Below, one piece after another: positions 5,807 to 7,448 of a DNA stretch of 7,448 bases. The stretch is taken from assembly GCA_945875195.1 (NCBI GenBank), contig CAMCJW010000141.1:1-7448 (forward strand). Direction: 5' to 3'. The notes below the pieces were generated by a model. It was not told the DNA's origin. It saw only the letters and a program-made list of their open reading frames with translations, and ran no database searches. The position numbers and the translations under genes are program-made. The number at the start of each line of letters is the position of its first letter. The stretch's first letter is position 1. Origin of the DNA: Chitinophaga pinensis. Its GTDB lineage: Bacteria; Bacteroidota; Bacteroidia; UKL13-3.

Positions 5807-7448
5807 CTAGTAAGTATATTCTATCGCCTCTATTAGAATTGCATCACGAGAATGATAAATATCTTTTACTTTATTCTTTACATAAATATCAGGAGGAATT
5901 CCGACTCCTTGGTAGCATTTCAAGTTTTCGTCAAATACTCCAACAGCAGTATAAGAAACTTGAATACCAAAAGGAAGTTGTGTATAGGTTACATTGCCAT
6001 TTGTTCCAGATGTATTGCTGCCAATAACTACACATCTATCTTTCAATGCCTTGAAGGCTAATGTCATTGTTTCTCCCTGACTATTTGTTATCTCATTAGT
6101 TAGTAGGATAATTTTACCCCTATACTTAGGAACTAAAATAGTAATCCACCTAAACATAAATATTTTCTGACTGACTGAATACTGCTTGTTAAATCTTTTA
6201 TTAACGAATTTAGAAAAAATGATATATTCTGGGTTCTTAGTGAAAAGATGTAACATTATTTTGTCCATAGTGTTGTTTGGATAGCAACGAAGATCAAAAA
6301 TAATAGATTTACAAGATTTAAGTTGTCTAAACATTTTTCCGACATCACTATTAAAGAGGTACTTCAAATCGACATAACCCAAACTATCGTTAATCTTTTT
6401 CCAAACGATATTTGGGGGGTATTCTTTTTTCAAAAAGGATTTTTTCATAGTTAAATTTGGATAGTAATAGTTATAAACATATTGTCTTCCTTCCCAGGTA
6501 GGAGTAATTATTACATTTTTTCTGTTTTGATTAGAGTCTTGTATTGTTAGAATCATACTTTTACGATTTCCTCTTAATAAATTGCAACTAACAATATTAT
6601 CTCTTGAATCTTTTGTGGAACATGAAAAATATGGACTAATATTGTTTCTAAGTGTATTAATGTCTGTGCTATCAATTTTTAAAATTTCCCAACCTCTTGG
6701 ACATAAAAATTCTTGGCTTTCACAGATTATAACTTTATTCTCAATTATCTTACAAATAATTTTTGGAGCATAATTTCCAAATATCATTTTTGAATTAGAA
6801 AATGTAACCGAGCAGTGACAATCGTTAAGATAGTTTGAAATAAAATAAACAAGCTCTACATAATCATAAGTGCACTTCTTTGAGTTAATTATTCTTGGGA
6901 TAATTACATTTTGGAGTAAGCTATCCCATTCATGTTCAAGGTCACTATTTTTTTTATAGGGATAATAATATTCTATTTCACTCCAATATCTAAAAATCCC
7001 ATAAGCAAGATCCTGTTCAGAAATATTACTTAAATAACCTGGTTTGGGTTCTCTGTATCGGTAATTTAGTTTATGCTTCACAGTTTTTGAACTCAAGAGG
7101 TATTCGATAGCCATCTTGTTCTCAGAGCTTAATGGTGAATGAATCACCCATTTTGTCAAAAAATTTTCGGTCTTAACTGTATGAAATGATAACTTAGTTG
7201 TTTTTAGGATAAAATCTTTAAGCAGTGTATTATAAAGATTGCTATCTATGGGCTGTATCGAGTTAAGTTGGTGATATAGATTTTTAAACTCTTCGCTGAA
7301 TAAATTATCATTCTTTTTAAATTCACTAAAAAACACAACGCTTGCAACCTTAAATAAATAAAAATGTTGATACTTTTGTTGAGCATCAATTTTATTGTTG
7401 GCTGAGGAAAATGTAATTGTGTAACTAATTAAAAATAATAAAAATGTG
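5807..7448 (-). CDS. Secreted S41-family serine peptidase, 5' end cut by window edge
   Basis: This is a tail-specific-protease-type (S41) serine peptidase of the kind common in Bacteroidota. Residues below are counted from the GTG at 7336, but the frame stays open for 37 more codons to the edge, so the true start lies outside. The added part begins TFLLFLISYTITFSSA, a signal-peptide core, so the enzyme is probably periplasmic or surface-located. Features in order: a helical N-terminal region; YGIFRYWSEIEYYYPYK at 112-128; NDCHCS at 171-176 carrying the likely catalytic His174; a PDZ-like segment at about 190-275 (RGWEILKID, then NLLRGNRKS); and a C-terminal S41 core from about 317. The core has IIFDLR, NSQGE with the likely nucleophile Ser419, VIGSNTSGTNGNV and GVGIPPDI. 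The Lys base of E. coli Tsp is absent, as in many Bacteroidota members. Twelve Cys residues are unusual for an exported protein. The gene sits 4 bases before the LanC gene. I infer a role in maturing or neutralising the lanthipeptide; general envelope proteolysis is the alternative. Confidence 0.88.
   Translation of the reverse strand, partial: TFLLFLISYTITFSSANNKIDAQQKYQHFYLFKVASVVFFSEFKKNDNLFSEEFKNLYHQLNSIQPIDSNLYNTLLKDFILKTTKLSFHTVKTENFLTKWVIHSPLSSENKMAIEYLLSSKTVKHKLNYRYREPKPGYLSNISEQDLAYGIFRYWSEIEYYYPYKKNSDLEHEWDSLLQNVIIPRIINSKKCTYDYVELVYFISNYLNDCHCSVTFSNSKMIFGNYAPKIICKIIENKVIICESQEFLCPRGWEILKIDSTDINTLRNNISPYFSCSTKDSRDNIVSCNLLRGNRKSMILTIQDSNQNRKNVIITPTWEGRQYVYNYYYPNLTMKKSFLKKEYPPNIVWKKINDSLGYVDLKYLFNSDVGKMFRQLKSCKSIIFDLRCYPNNTMDKIMLHLFTKNPEYIIFSKFVNKRFNKQYSVSQKIFMFRWITILVPKYRGKIILLTNEITNSQGETMTLAFKALKDRCVVIGSNTSGTNGNVTYTQLPFGIQVSYTAVGVFDENLKCYQGVGIPPDIYVKNKVKDIYHSRDAILIEAIEYTY
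7400..7447 (-). other. Signal peptide hydrophobic core (partial) of the S41 peptidase
   Basis: The 16 codons before NNKIDAQQ encode TFLLFLISYTITFSSA, in the same frame as the peptidase and with no stop up to the edge. The hydrophobic run ending in SSA looks like the h- and c-regions of a Sec signal peptide, with cleavage after SSA or after the later IDA. The basic n-region and start codon would lie beyond 7448. The following residues (YLFKVASVVFFSEFKK) fit the N-terminal helix seen in Bacteroidota S41 proteins, which supports this stretch as real coding sequence rather than an untranslated leader. Confidence 0.7.

Noticed and set aside
7340..7448. AT-rich stretch upstream of the GTG at 7336, considered as an operon promoter
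   Set aside because: It is an open frame continuous with the peptidase and encodes a plausible signal peptide. AT-richness alone is expected here, and I see no convincing Bacteroidota -33/-7 pair.
1..7448. CRISPR arrays, tRNA/rRNA genes, insertion sequences or attachment repeats
   Set aside because: The window is covered by four continuous protein-coding genes. I saw no spaced direct repeats, terminal inverted repeats, transposase motifs or RNA-gene signatures.

Overview
The window reads as one strand of a Bacteroidota chromosome or contig, probably from a Chitinophaga/Sphingobacterium-like lineage, though the class is uncertain. The protein families, the AT-rich coding sequence and the mostly absent Shine-Dalgarno sites all fit that phylum. 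Four genes lie on the minus strand, all transcribed from high to low coordinates, and they cover essentially the whole window. There is no intergenic stretch above 4 bases between genes.

In transcription order: (1) a secreted S41-family serine peptidase, 7448 to 5807. It is cut by the window edge: the frame stays open upstream of the first possible start (GTG at 7336) and encodes a signal-peptide-like hydrophobic stretch. (2) A LanC-type lanthionine cyclase, 5802 to 4546, with all zinc ligands present. (3) A full-length class I LanB-type lanthipeptide dehydratase, 4541 to 1479, with both the glutamylation and the elimination domain. (4) A TolC-family outer-membrane efflux protein, 1495 to 11, whose start lies inside the end of lanB.

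Together these look like the central part of a class I lanthipeptide (RiPP) operon. LanB would use glutamyl-tRNA to dehydrate Ser/Thr of a precursor peptide. LanC would close thioether rings with Cys. TolC would form the outer-membrane exit of a tripartite exporter. The S41 peptidase, on the far side of the inner membrane, is a candidate for leader removal or another processing or self-protection step. The gene junctions (4 nt, 4 nt, 17-nt overlap) imply one transcript with translational coupling.

No precursor peptide (LanA), ABC transporter, membrane-fusion protein, regulator or immunity lipoprotein is visible here; they would have to lie outside the window. Sampled lines show a clear composition break. 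The peptidase and lanC are about 26% GC in the lines I counted, lanB about 35% and tolC about 41%, so the operon may have a mosaic origin.
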